A stretch of 37,685 bases of DNA from Corallococcus sp. (GCA_023663205.1 JAMPHX010000007.1:1-37685), one strand, 5' to 3'. Positions 8,319 to 16,203 are shown, counted from the first letter of the stretch. Notes: a model not told the origin generated them from the sequence alone. Made by a program: numbers and translations.

Positions 8319-10029
8319 ATCCGCCTCCCAATTGACTTTCGTATATTTCGCGGTAGACGTCGCAAGATTTGAGTAATTGTTTGTGTTCGCCGCTGCCAAC
8401 GATACGCCCTTTGTCCATTACGTACACTTTGTCGCACCGCATTGCAGTAGCCGCCCGCTGAGTTATTATTATTTGCGTTTTGCCTTTGAGATAAATGTTT
8501 AATGCCTTGCGCAGTTTGCTTTCCGTCAAAAAGTCCAATGCCGAAAAACTGTCGTCAAAAATATACACCGACGCGTCTTTCAAAATAGTGCGCGCAATGT
8601 TGAAACGCTGTTTCTGTCCGCCGCTGATGTTACTGCCCGACTGTTTGAGCATATACTCCGTTTTTTCTTCGTGACTTTCCACAAAGTCTGACATCTGCAC
8701 TACTTCGAGCGCTTGGGCAAGTTGCTCGTCGGTTGCGTCACGGTTGCCCATTTTGACGTTTTCGGCGACGGTGCCTTCAAATATCATACTCTTTTGCAAT
8801 GCTACGGCTACGTTGTCGCGTACCTGGAACGCGCTGAGATTGCCGTAACTTTCGCCGCCGATAAACCGCTCGCCGCTTACTTTTGAGTAAAACGCCGTAA
8901 TAAGTTTGACAAGCGTACTTTTGCCGCTGCCCGTTCCGCCGATAATTCCAACTATTTCGCCGTCGGCAATATCGAGGTCGATACCGTCAATCGCGTTGTT
9001 TTCGGAACCGTCGTAAGCAAAACTTACATTGCGAAACACAATGCTTCCGCCGAGTTTTTTTGCTTCGCCGCTTACTTCCTCGACGACGGGCATACCCAAC
9101 ACTTCGTCTATGCGTCCCATGCTTACTTTGATGTGCGGAATAAACGCAAACGTCCACGAAAGCGACAGCACGCCGTTGGCAATAAGCGCAATGTATTGAA
9201 TGATGGCAATAATATCGCCCGCTTTAAGTACGTCCGATGTTTGCAGCCTTATTGACCCGACGTAAATTATTATCACCGTGGCAATATTGAGAAGCAGCGT
9301 TGCAAGCGGCTGAATTGTTCCGCTAAGCGTGTTGTTTTTTACAAAACAGTCGCTCATAACGCGCGTTGCGTGTTCGGCGCGCTTATGCTCGTGTTCGTCC
9401 TTGTCAAATGCGCGTATGACGCGTATGCCCGAAAGCCGCTCGCGGATTATTCTGTTTTGAACGTCTATGTATCTGTCACCCTTTTCCCAGCGTTTTTCCA
9501 TATTGCGCGTAAGAAGACTGACGGCAAACAGAGCAATAGGCATTACCGCAAGCAATATCAGAGCCAGCAGCCAATCGCCGAGAAAGGACAGTACAACGCC
9601 GCCTATAAGCATAATGGGCACCGTTACTATTACGTAAGGCAATTGAGTAACTGTTTCTTCCAACCAACTGATATCGTCCGTGGTTCGGGTGATAAGACTG
9701 CCCGTGCCTACATTTGAAAACTGTTCCGGCGAAAGTTTGTTTGTCTTGTCAAAGACCTTCTTGCGTAATTTTGCCGAAAACCGTGCCAACATACCGCAAC
9801 TTACTTTGTTGCTCAACAGACAGCACGCAAGATACGCTACCGCAATGGCCAGCATTATTCCGCCGTTTATCCAAATGTAATCCATATTTGCTTTGCGTAC
9901 GCCTTCTTCTACAATGTTGCTCATAACATAAGGCATAAACAACGCACACAACGCCTGCGCGGCGTATAAAAACATCAATGCTGCCGTTTCCTTTTTGAAC
10001 GGCTTCAAATATCCGAATAATTGTTTCAA
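8302..10029 (-). CDS. ABC exporter half-transporter with degenerate ATPase site (MdlA-like)
   Basis: 575 residues: six-helix membrane domain (about 15-300) and a nucleotide-binding domain with Walker A GGTGSGKST (364-372) and signature NISGGQKQR (468-476). The Walker B glutamate is replaced by aspartate (VYIFDDSFSALD, Asp493) and the switch histidine by glutamine (TQRAATA, Gln524). Such changes mark the non-catalytic site subunit of heterodimeric exporters such as TM287/288 and BmrCD. The start is TTG, supported by GGAGAGAGA just upstream. It lies 37 bases after tldE and overlaps the next ABC gene. Confidence 0.95.
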   Translation of the reverse strand: MKQLFGYLKPFKKETAALMFLYAAQALCALFMPYVMSNIVEEGVRKANMDYIWINGGIMLAIAVAYLACCLLSNKVSCGMLARFSAKLRKKVFDKTNKLSPEQFSNVGTGSLITRTTDDISWLEETVTQLPYVIVTVPIMLIGGVVLSFLGDWLLALILLAVMPIALFAVSLLTRNMEKRWEKGDRYIDVQNRIIRERLSGIRVIRAFDKDEHEHKRAEHATRVMSDCFVKNNTLSGTIQPLATLLLNIATVIIIYVGSIRLQTSDVLKAGDIIAIIQYIALIANGVLSLSWTFAFIPHIKVSMGRIDEVLGMPVVEEVSGEAKKLGGSIVFRNVSFAYDGSENNAIDGIDLDIADGEIVGIIGGTGSGKSTLVKLITAFYSKVSGERFIGGESYGNLSAFQVRDNVAVALQKSMIFEGTVAENVKMGNRDATDEQLAQALEVVQMSDFVESHEEKTEYMLKQSGSNISGGQKQRFNIARTILKDASVYIFDDSFSALDFLTESKLRKALNIYLKGKTQIIITQRAATAMRCDKVYVMDKGRIVGSGEHKQLLKSCDVYREIYESQLGGGYEEEQ

Positions 10030-10066
10030 AATCTCTCTCCCTATGTATGAAACAATTACGGCAAGA

Positions 10067-11299
10067 TTATTGGGCTTTGTTTACCAACTTGGCTTTTATT
10101 ACCATATACGAATGGTTTCCGTAAGCAAATATGCCCTTTTCGGCGCAGCCCATGTAGTTTTTGCCAAGCATATCCAATAGGTTACCGCTTACGGAAAACT
10201 CCGGCAATTTGCCTTTGAGTTCGCCGTTCTCGTACAGATAACTTACCATACATGGAATACTTACGTCGCCTGTGGGCGTAGCGTCGCCGCCGCTCGATGT
10301 GGTGACGAACACTGCTTTGCCGTTGCCCAAAATCTCCCGTAAATTTTCGTGAGTTTTTTCAAGTTTCAATCTTCTTGCCCCCATGGACGGTACCGACGTG
10401 TAGCCTGCTTCCGCGCAGCCCGCGTTGTCAAGTCCGTATGTGACAGCGGTTTTCTTGGTGGTAATAAGTCTGTTTACCACGCCGTTTTTGACAAGGTATG
10501 CCTTGTGTCCCTCGTTTACAACTCCCTCTGCGTCGAAGAACGGTATATTGAGCGTTTTCTCCGACCTGTCGAGAACAATGCCGAGATTGTCGGCAAATAC
10601 CTTTTGTCCCAGTTTTCCGCAAATCAGCGATGCGCCCGAAGCGTACAAGTCGCCGACAAAGTGATTTATCAAATACCCTATCGGTTCCGCGCCGTCGAAA
10701 ATCACGGGGATTTCGTCCTCCGCTATCTGCGGAAGTTTTCTGTTGAAATTGTCGCAGATAAGTTTGGCGTCGGCAAGTATTTGCGCTTCGTCGTAATAAT
10801 CCGCGTCGCAGCCTATCGATTCGTCCATAATGTTGGCGGAACTCTTGTGTTTCATAACCAAACTCAAATCCAACTCGTTGCCTGCGTAATACAGTTTTCT
10901 GCCGTAATCGGTACTGTACGAAACTTCGTTTTCAAGCATTATTACTTTGTTGGAAAATATAAAATCGGGATTTTGCTCGGTCAGTTTTGCAAGTAACTGC
11001 TTTATCTGCGGTATGTACTTGTCCGCAGAAAGAATTTCCTTGCGCGTATCCGACGAAATTTCTGCCGCTTCGTCGTTTATCTCCGGATAGGTTATTTGCT
11101 GTTTGAGGTTTTCCTGCGCGGTTTTTTCCAAAGATTTTATGTCGCAGTCGCCCTGTTTGCCCGCAATGCCTATGTATTTGCCGTCGTAGACTCTTACCGT
11201 GGTTTCCGCGTCGTCGTTTATACGGAAACTTTCAACCGCGCTTGCGGAAATATTTATTGTTTGCTTTTTTTGTTTTTTGACGATAATTTCTTTTTTCAC
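10067..11299 (-). CDS. tldE: TldE/PmbA-family protein (TldD partner)
   Basis: 410 residues of the TldD/PmbA (modulator of DNA gyrase) fold. It lacks the HExxxH zinc motif present in the neighbouring TldD, as expected for the TldE/PmbA half of the heterodimer. Visible family features are the C-terminal half with SMGARRLKLE, a TTSSGGDATPTGD stretch and a terminal YMVIKAKLV strand. In E. coli TldD/E trims leader or unfolded peptides and matures microcin B17. The start is GTG with GGAGG eight bases upstream, 13 bases after tldD. It follows tldD and precedes an ABC exporter, a context compatible with peptide processing before export. Confidence 0.88.
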   Translation of the reverse strand: MKKEIIVKKQKKQTINISASAVESFRINDDAETTVRVYDGKYIGIAGKQGDCDIKSLEKTAQENLKQQITYPEINDEAAEISSDTRKEILSADKYIPQIKQLLAKLTEQNPDFIFSNKVIMLENEVSYSTDYGRKLYYAGNELDLSLVMKHKSSANIMDESIGCDADYYDEAQILADAKLICDNFNRKLPQIAEDEIPVIFDGAEPIGYLINHFVGDLYASGASLICGKLGQKVFADNLGIVLDRSEKTLNIPFFDAEGVVNEGHKAYLVKNGVVNRLITTKKTAVTYGLDNAGCAEAGYTSVPSMGARRLKLEKTHENLREILGNGKAVFVTTSSGGDATPTGDVSIPCMVSYLYENGELKGKLPEFSVSGNLLDMLGKNYMGCAEKGIFAYGNHSYMVIKAKLVNKAQ

Positions 11300-11312
11300 T
11301 TTGCGTTCCTCC

Positions 11313-12650
11313 TTACTGCACGTTCATTTCGGACACGCGCACATACGGTCCGCCCAGTCCTACGTTTAGCGGGTACTGTTCCATTTTGCCGCATCCGCCC
11401 GTTACAAACGAATGCAATACAACGTCTTTGCTTACCTTGTCGATTAGCCCCAGCGTTTCAAATACGTTACCGGTAAGTACGGCTATTTTTACAGGTGCGC
11501 CCAACTTGCCGTTTTTTATTTCGTATGCCACGTTGGGGGCAATGGTAAACGTACTCATGCCGCTGCCGTGTTTGAATGTTTCTATGTAAAACCCGTATTC
11601 TATACCTTCGAGCAACTCGTCGAATGTGCTTGTGCCTGCTTCGACATACGTATTTGTCATACGTACAATGGGCTCGAAGTCGCAATTGATTGCGCGCGCA
11701 TTGCCTGTCGGTGTTTCGTCAAGATACGCCGCCGTGGCTGCGCTGTGAAGTCTGCCCGTCAAGATGCCGTCTTTGATAAGATAAGTCGTGCTTGCTTTGG
11801 TTCCCTCGTCGTCGTACGGCGTGTAACCGCTGCCGAGTTTGCTGCCGCAATCGACTATCGTCAGCACGTCGCTGCCTACCTTTTTGCCTATGCACCATTC
11901 CTTAGCAAGCGTTTCGTCGCCTAACATAAAGTCCGCTTCGCTCTTGTGACCAAACGATTCGTGCGCAAAGACTCCCGTAACCAACGGCGAAAGCACTACC
12001 GGATACTTGCCCGCTTTATCGAGCGGTTTTGCGTTCAAAAGGAAGTTTTCGCCCTCTTTTATAAACTCGGAAATATCGCTGTCGGTAATTTTGATATCCT
12101 GAAATTTCATTTGACATCTTTGCAGAGTGTGGGTAAACTGCTCTGCGTCTTTGGCGTATGTCATTGCAAAAGATACGCCCGACGTCTGGAAATCGTATTT
12201 CAAATCCGCGCCCTTGCTGGAATAAAACTCGTATACCGAATATCTGTCGATATATATACCCGTAACAAGTTTGCAGTAATCGGATTTGAGTTTGCCCAGC
12301 ACCGACGTAAGATAATTGCATTTTTCTTGCAGCGTGATATCGGAAACTTTGCAATCGGAAAATTTAAGCGCAACGTCCTTGTTTACTTGGAATCTCTTTA
12401 CAACGGGGTTTTCCGAAATGTTTTTGTTCGCCGCGGCGTATCGATACAGATTATCCAATTCGCCTTGCACGGCGGCAACGGCGGTTGTTGAGGCGTAATA
12501 CCACATTTGACCGTCAAACACGCGTATAAACGCCTTTTGGGTAGTATTTTCGCTGCATTCGTCCAAGTCGCCGTTTTTGTACGTGACGTTGGAGGTATAG
12601 CGCGTTTCTATGCGTATGTCCGAATAGAAACCTTCTTTGAATAGATACAT
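11313..12650 (-). CDS. tldD: TldD zinc metalloprotease
   Basis: 445 residues. The TldD signature zinc motif HExxxH is present as H230-ESFG-H235 within GVFAHESFGHKSEAD, so this is the catalytic half of a TldD/TldE protease. Downstream are the conserved glycine-rich GSGYTPYDDEG, PTGNARAINCDFEPIVRMTN (metal-site cysteine) and the terminal FVTGGCGKMEQ segments typical of the family. The substrate peptide threads into the cavity of the heterodimer in the E. coli structure. The ATG has a GGAGGGAAAAT ribosome binding site and lies 12 bases after the DUF2807-like gene. It is fifth from the end of a seven-gene operon and directly precedes tldE. Confidence 0.94.
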   Translation of the reverse strand: MYLFKEGFYSDIRIETRYTSNVTYKNGDLDECSENTTQKAFIRVFDGQMWYYASTTAVAAVQGELDNLYRYAAANKNISENPVVKRFQVNKDVALKFSDCKVSDITLQEKCNYLTSVLGKLKSDYCKLVTGIYIDRYSVYEFYSSKGADLKYDFQTSGVSFAMTYAKDAEQFTHTLQRCQMKFQDIKITDSDISEFIKEGENFLLNAKPLDKAGKYPVVLSPLVTGVFAHESFGHKSEADFMLGDETLAKEWCIGKKVGSDVLTIVDCGSKLGSGYTPYDDEGTKASTTYLIKDGILTGRLHSAATAAYLDETPTGNARAINCDFEPIVRMTNTYVEAGTSTFDELLEGIEYGFYIETFKHGSGMSTFTIAPNVAYEIKNGKLGAPVKIAVLTGNVFETLGLIDKVSKDVVLHSFVTGGCGKMEQYPLNVGLGGPYVRVSEMNVQ

Positions 12651-12662
12651 ATTTTCCCTCCT

Positions 12663-13352
12663 TTAATTACGGTTTATTCTATTTACTTCCACGGCACCGG
12701 AAACTTCGCACGAAACATCCGCATCGCCTTCGTAGTCCACCTTGCCGAAACCGCTCATTTTAAGCGTAAGATTTTTTGCGGCATTTACTTGGCATATTGC
12801 CGCGCCCGACGTTGAAAGAGCAAGATTGCCGCACACAAAAGAATTTGCCTTCAATTTTATGCTGCCGGACGACTTTATCATACCGTTTTCACAATTGCCC
12901 GAACAGCATAATTCGCAACTGCCCGAACCTGTTATTGACAGATTTTCCGTACTTCCGCAAAGACACACTTTTTCCGAGCCGGCAAGTAGCATATTTACCG
13001 ATTCGGCGCTGCCGCAAGCGATATTTGCCGATATGTCCCCCGCAAAAGCAAATTTGATTGTCTTTATCGGTGCGGCGAAATCCAAAACGCACGCGCCCGC
13101 AACGGAAACCGCGCTCAAAGCATCGGACGTCACTTCTATTTCCAGATTTTTGAGAGTGGAAAACTTGCTTGCGGATATTTCACAGATGTTTTCGGTGCGT
13201 TTAATCTTCAACTTTTTGAAGTCTTTGCCGTCACAAGTAATACAAACGCAATGTTCTTCGCAGCCGACAACGCCTATATTTATTTTGCTTTTACATTCTA
13301 CGTTTTTGAGAACAAAGTTTTCAAGACGCGCAAATTGCAGTTTTTCCGTCAT
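12663..13352 (-). CDS. DUF2807-like (auto-transporter adhesin head GIN) protein
   Basis: 229 residues without a signal peptide or clear membrane helix. The C-terminal two thirds is a regular beta-solenoid pattern of short strands with alternating Ser/Gly turns (SGSCELCC, SSGSIKLKA, STSGAAICQ, MSGFGKVDYEGDADV), as in DUF2807/DUF4097 proteins. It is unusually rich in cysteine (about 15). The ATG follows the stop of the coiled-coil gene after one base. DUF2807 proteins often accompany membrane regulators and may be stress-response structural proteins; function here is unknown. Family assignment rests on pattern, not on a catalytic motif. Confidence 0.65.
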   Translation of the reverse strand: MTEKLQFARLENFVLKNVECKSKINIGVVGCEEHCVCITCDGKDFKKLKIKRTENICEISASKFSTLKNLEIEVTSDALSAVSVAGACVLDFAAPIKTIKFAFAGDISANIACGSAESVNMLLAGSEKVCLCGSTENLSITGSGSCELCCSGNCENGMIKSSGSIKLKANSFVCGNLALSTSGAAICQVNAAKNLTLKMSGFGKVDYEGDADVSCEVSGAVEVNRINRN

Positions 13353-13353
13353 T

Positions 13354-14121
13354 TCAGCAAATCCTCACTTTGAGGATTTCCATCGAATTGACGCATTTGT
13401 AATCGCCGCAAAACTTTTCGTTTAACAATTCGTTTATTGTATCTGCCGTCTTTTCGCTCAAAAAAGTCAGTTTGTTTCTGTTTGCAAGCAGTACGCCCAC
13501 TTTGTAATCGCCCGTAAACTTAAAGTCTCCGCGGACATACTTGATATACACCGTAGCGTCCTCGTAATTGCCTGTATATATCGCGCTGTTTTTGTGAATT
13601 ACCGCATCTGCGTTTGCAAACATATCCGTTGTGCTTTTTATTCCGCCTTTTGCGATTTCAATACCCTTTTGCGCAATTGCCGCCGCGCGTTTGGTAATGG
13701 CATTTACGCTTTTTTGCAGCAAATCGATTGCCGACCGCAAGTCATCCGTCTGTCCGTCCGCTTCTTCGGTATAACCTTCGTCGGACTGTTCGTCCAATTC
13801 CGTCAGTTCTTCTTCGAGGTCGTCGACTTCGTCCAAAGCGTCATCTATAATATCGGACAAATCCTCGTCGATAACGTCAAACGGAATTTTCTTTACGTCG
13901 TCAAGACGTATGCGCAAATCGTCCAGTCTGCTTTGAAGCGTATTCAATTCCGTTTGATTGCCGTTTTGAAATTTGCTTTCAAACTTTTTCATCTTTTCAT
14001 CGAACATTGCGTCGTGACACTCCGTATCTTCTCCGATTACATCCAACAAATCCGACGCCTGTTCCTTTGTTATTACGCCGCTACGCAGCATTTGAAGTAT
14101 TTTTTCTTTTTGCGGTGACAT
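13354..14121 (-). CDS. SHOCT-like / coiled-coil protein of a DUF4097-type operon
   Basis: 255 residues. The N-terminal 30 residues (KEKILQMLRSGVITKEQA then DLLDVIG) resemble the short helical SHOCT-like oligomerisation motif seen at the start of many DUF4097 proteins. A long, very acidic coiled coil follows (about 40-120, with runs such as LDEVDDLEEELTELDE), then an amphipathic helix region and a compact C-terminal part (GNYEDATVYIKYVRGDFKF, GDYKCVNSMEILKV). No signal peptide. Its ATG follows directly after the DUF2089 stop codon. The C-terminal strand pattern suggests it pairs with the following DUF2807-like protein. Precise function unknown. Confidence 0.6.
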   Translation of the reverse strand: MSPQKEKILQMLRSGVITKEQASDLLDVIGEDTECHDAMFDEKMKKFESKFQNGNQTELNTLQSRLDDLRIRLDDVKKIPFDVIDEDLSDIIDDALDEVDDLEEELTELDEQSDEGYTEEADGQTDDLRSAIDLLQKSVNAITKRAAAIAQKGIEIAKGGIKSTTDMFANADAVIHKNSAIYTGNYEDATVYIKYVRGDFKFTGDYKVGVLLANRNKLTFLSEKTADTINELLNEKFCGDYKCVNSMEILKVRIC

Positions 14122-14484
14122 TTATCTTCCCTCTTTCAGCAATTCCATTGCTTTTTCAACGCTTAGCGCGCCGCTTTCCAACTGTTCCAATACGTCCATT
14201 TGCTTTTCTGCCTTGCTGCGCTGTTTAAGTCCCAAAATATTCTGTATTTCCGCAAGACGCGCTTTGACGGTAGGATACGACACACCGAGAGCCTTTTCCA
14301 TCTCTCTTATGTTACCTTCGACTCCGATAAATTTCAATACAAAATCCAACTGTTCTTCCGTCAATTTATCGAAAACGCTTACACCGAACTTGTTGACTAT
14401 TGCCGTATTGCACTTTTGACAGCGTACCGTTTCCACAAAGGTTTCTCCGCCGCATATCGGACATTTTGCCGGTATTTTAAGCAT
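14122..14484 (-). CDS. DUF2089 putative transcriptional regulator
   Basis: 120 residues. A zinc ribbon (CPICGGETFVETVRCQKC) is followed by the conserved DUF2089 core, including FDKLTEEQLDFVLKF and GNIREMEKALGVSYPTVKAR, a helix-turn-helix with the family's SYPTVK recognition helix. The C-terminal LEQLESGALSVEKAMELL repeats the SHOCT-like helical motif seen at the start of the next gene, suggesting direct contact between the two proteins. DUF2089 proteins are believed to be regulators, often adjacent to DUF4097-type genes. First gene of the operon; ATG is preceded by a G-rich ribosome binding site (GGGGGCGGGGTAA) and a consensus promoter, so autoregulation is likely but not shown. Confidence 0.88.
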   Translation of the reverse strand: MLKIPAKCPICGGETFVETVRCQKCNTAIVNKFGVSVFDKLTEEQLDFVLKFIGVEGNIREMEKALGVSYPTVKARLAEIQNILGLKQRSKAEKQMDVLEQLESGALSVEKAMELLKEGR

Positions 14485-14524
14485 TTACCCCGCCCCCACA
14501 ATTAAAATTTAACTGTTTTGATAC

Positions 14525-14553
14525 ATAATATACTCACATATTGTATTTGTCAA
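14525..14553 (-). promoter_or_regulatory. Sigma-A promoter of the DUF2089-TldDE-ABC operon
   Basis: Minus strand -35 TTGACA (14548-14553), 17-base spacer, -10 TATTAT (14525-14530). The 5' leader is about 34 bases. The flanking sequence is very AT-rich with several TTAA-centred repeats that could be operator sites. Confidence 0.8.
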
Positions 14554-14742
14554 TGATTTTAATTAACATTTTTAAGTTTTTTGGGGTATTTTATTAAAAA
14601 AGTTAATATTGCCGACATTTTCTATCATATTTTTTAATTATTTACAAAACGCATAAATAAAGTCTATCGTATTGCGCCGTACGGCGATACGCGGCAAACC
14701 TAACCGCGCCATTTCGCAAGCGGCTTTGGCGGCATAAACTTA

Positions 14743-14936
14743 CGTTTTACGTTCTGTTTTGTAAAAATACAATTGGATTTTTGCTGTATCCAAACACGCT
14801 TTTATTTCAAGAACGTGCTCTTGCGTAAATGACCTTCGCAAAATAAACAGCCGTTTTACGTTCTGTTTTGTAAAAATACAATTGGATTTTTGTTATATCT
14901 AAACCCGATTTTATTTCAACGACGCGCTTTTGCGTA
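14743..14936. repeat. Two 85-base direct repeats, 109-base period
   Basis: Copy 1 is 14743-14827, copy 2 is 14852-14936. The first 41 bases (starting CGTTTTACGTTCTGTTTTG) are identical; the rest diverges but keeps length and ends in TTGCGTA. No frame runs through them. Confidence 0.9.
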
Positions 14937-15068
14937 CTTTATTTTTATAAGGCGACAATTTTCCATAATCGTCTGCAATTTCTTTCCTTGCGCGCGTTGC
15001 CTTTAACGGAAACTCTTGTATTTGCTCTATTCGTTTTTAATTTCAATTTGCCGCCAATGATAATAACA

Positions 15069-15109
15069 AAAACCCAAACCGACACAATAAAGTGTTTGAT
15101 TTGGGTTTT
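15069..15109 (-). terminator. Second copy of the tRNA-Glu terminator hairpin
   Basis: AAAACCCAAA (15069-15078) pairs with TTTGGGTTTT (15100-15109), with an inner ACAC/GTGT pairing, and a T-rich tail on the minus strand. It is about 80% identical to the hairpin next to the tRNA (16083-16125), with compensatory changes in the stem, and the similarity continues toward the last bases of the tRNA. No intact tRNA precedes this copy. Confidence 0.65.
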
Positions 15110-15188
15110 AAGTAGTAACCGCCCGATAAATTGTAATTTGCAAGCCAGTTAGAGTAATACACTATTGCAAACCGTATTCCGCCCATAT

Positions 15189-15363
15189 CGTCATTGCGAA
15201 CGCAATGAAGCAATCCATACGGCGACAAAGTATAAATCCAAATTGTATTTTATATATCCGCCCGTCATTGCAAACCATTTGTTGGCAAAGCAATCGGCAA
15301 ATTTACCATTGCATTAGCATTTTTGACTTAGATTGCTTCGTCGCTTCGCTCCTCGCAATGACG
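15189..15363. repeat. Three copies of a CGTCATTGCGAG...AAGCAATC repeat
   Basis: Copies at 15189-15216 and 15263-15295 (plus orientation) and 15331-15363 (inverted; the fullest copy, reading CGTCATTGCGAGGAGCGAAG and onward to GAAGCAATC on the minus strand). This REP-like sequence type is recurrent in intergenic DNA of many bacterial genomes. The outer pair forms an inverted repeat. Confidence 0.8.
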
Positions 15364-15396
15364 ATAAAAGCAAATTGTCCGATAAAATGTAATTTG

Positions 15397-15765
15397 TTAA
15401 ATACCTAATATATAAAATCCATTATAATTTATTGCTAAATTTAACCAACTTACTAAATCTTGAAATTCTGTTGGCTTTTCAGTATTCAATATTTCAATAA
15501 TTTTACCAATATCATCTGTCGAAAAATATTTTACTCCGAATAAGTCGTCTGATATTATATCGAATGCTTTATGATATTCGTTATAAAAATCATCTAAATC
15601 ATCTACATAAACATATAAAGAATCATTTTGCCAACGAGGCAGGTTTTTTAATTTGAGTATCTTTTTTACGGAAACTTTATTATCGATTTTACAATATGCC
15701 AATTCGAGAAAAGCAGAACCGTATTTTTCCCGTCTTATTTCTTGATTATCGAATTTCATAAACAT
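15397..15765 (-). CDS. Hypothetical AT-rich orphan protein, 122 aa
   Basis: Function not recognised. The protein is soluble, rich in Asp, Asn, Ile, Lys and aromatic residues, with mixed alpha/beta character (e.g. DSLYVYVDDLDDFYNEYH and DLVSWLNLAINYNG). Codon use is markedly more AT-rich than in neighbouring genes, which suggests recent transfer. The start may be ATG at 15765 or the in-frame ATG at 15759; AAGG lies about 9 bases upstream of the first. It has its own strong promoter (15839-15867) and sits alone between repeats and a tRNA. Small size and context would fit an immunity or antitoxin-like protein, but no motif supports that. Confidence 0.7.
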   Translation of the reverse strand: MFMKFDNQEIRREKYGSAFLELAYCKIDNKVSVKKILKLKNLPRWQNDSLYVYVDDLDDFYNEYHKAFDIISDDLFGVKYFSTDDIGKIIEILNTEKPTEFQDLVSWLNLAINYNGFYILGI

Positions 15766-15838
15766 AACAAATTACCTTGCCCCAATACTGCTAATTGCCG
15801 CAAAGCGGTTGCTTTGCAGCGCTTTGTTTGAGAAAAAT

Positions 15839-15867
15839 ATTATAGCATAAAAACAAAGACTTTACAA
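15839..15867 (-). promoter_or_regulatory. Promoter of the orphan gene
   Basis: Minus strand -35 TTGTAA (15862-15867), 17-base spacer, -10 TATAAT (15839-15844) with an upstream TG (TGCTATAAT). The leader of about 70 bases contains an AAAGCG/CGCTTT hairpin. Confidence 0.75.
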
Positions 15868-15904
15868 ACGTAAACATAGATAAAAATCCAAAAGAGCACT
15901 ACGG

Positions 15905-16070
15905 TGTATATTTTATAATGTCTTGCAAAGGGGCGACCTTGCAAGACTTTTATATTTTGTCCTCCAACAAGTAACTGATTCTGCGGTTTCCCAAAGGTAA
16001 ACCCTCCGCAGAACATAAGCCCGAGCGTTACAGCGGTATTTTAAGGAAAAAAAATGCAAGATAGGTCAAA
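15905..16070. ncRNA. Structured intergenic element, candidate non-coding RNA (class unknown)
   Basis: Several nested pairings without any open frame: GTCTTGCAA (15920-15928) with TTGCAAGAC (15939-15947) followed by TTTTATATTTT on the plus strand; then an 8-bp stem TTCTGCGG/CCGCAGAA enclosing GGTTT/AAACC; and GTAAC/GTTAC flanking that stem at a distance. A stem-bubble-stem layout is reminiscent of 6S RNA, but I cannot confirm a class or the strand. It lies between the orphan gene promoter and the tRNA-Glu terminator. Confidence 0.35.
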
Positions 16071-16074
16071 AAGG

Positions 16075-16125
16075 GTAAAGAAAAAACCTAAACCATCACA
16101 CTATTAAGTGTTCGATTTAGGTTTT
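16075..16125 (-). terminator. Terminator of tRNA-Glu
   Basis: On the minus strand the hairpin begins 3 bases after the encoded CCA: AAAACCTAAA (16083-16092) pairs with TTTAGGTTTT (16116-16125), with an inner ACACT/AGTGT pairing, then TTTTTTCTTT. Confidence 0.85.
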
Positions 16126-16128
16126 AAG

Positions 16129-16203
16129 TGGTGACTCATACGAGATTCGAACTCGTGTTATCGGCGTGAGAGGCCAACGTCCTAACCACTAGACTAATGA
16201 GCC
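16129..16203 (-). tRNA. tRNA-Glu (anticodon CTC)
   Basis: Full cloverleaf on the minus strand: acceptor GGCTCAT/ATGAGTC (one G-T pair), D arm GTC/GAC, anticodon stem TTGGC/GCCGA around CTCTCAC giving anticodon CTC (decodes GAG), T arm ACGAG/CTCGT with loop TTCGAAT, and an encoded CCA (16129-16131). It has its own promoter and terminator, so it is a single-gene transcript. A second tRNA-Glu with UUC anticodon must exist elsewhere for GAA. Confidence 0.97.

Larger units (their letters stand above)
14554..15396. other. Gene-poor, repeat-rich intergenic region
   Basis: No coding gene supported. Contains an imperfect palindrome around GCCGTACGGC (14668-14691), two 85-base direct repeats (14743-14936), a terminator-like hairpin (15069-15109) and three copies of a REP-like repeat (15189-15363). 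Confidence 0.7.

Noticed and set aside
10349..10996. 215-codon plus-strand frame inside the tldE gene
   Set aside because: Shadow of the well-supported tldE frame; Phe/Val/Arg-rich antisense composition with no ribosome binding site.
14743..15363. Possible CRISPR array from repeated sequences
   Set aside because: Only two 85-base and three ~30-base degenerate repeats with irregular spacing and mixed orientation; no cas genes.
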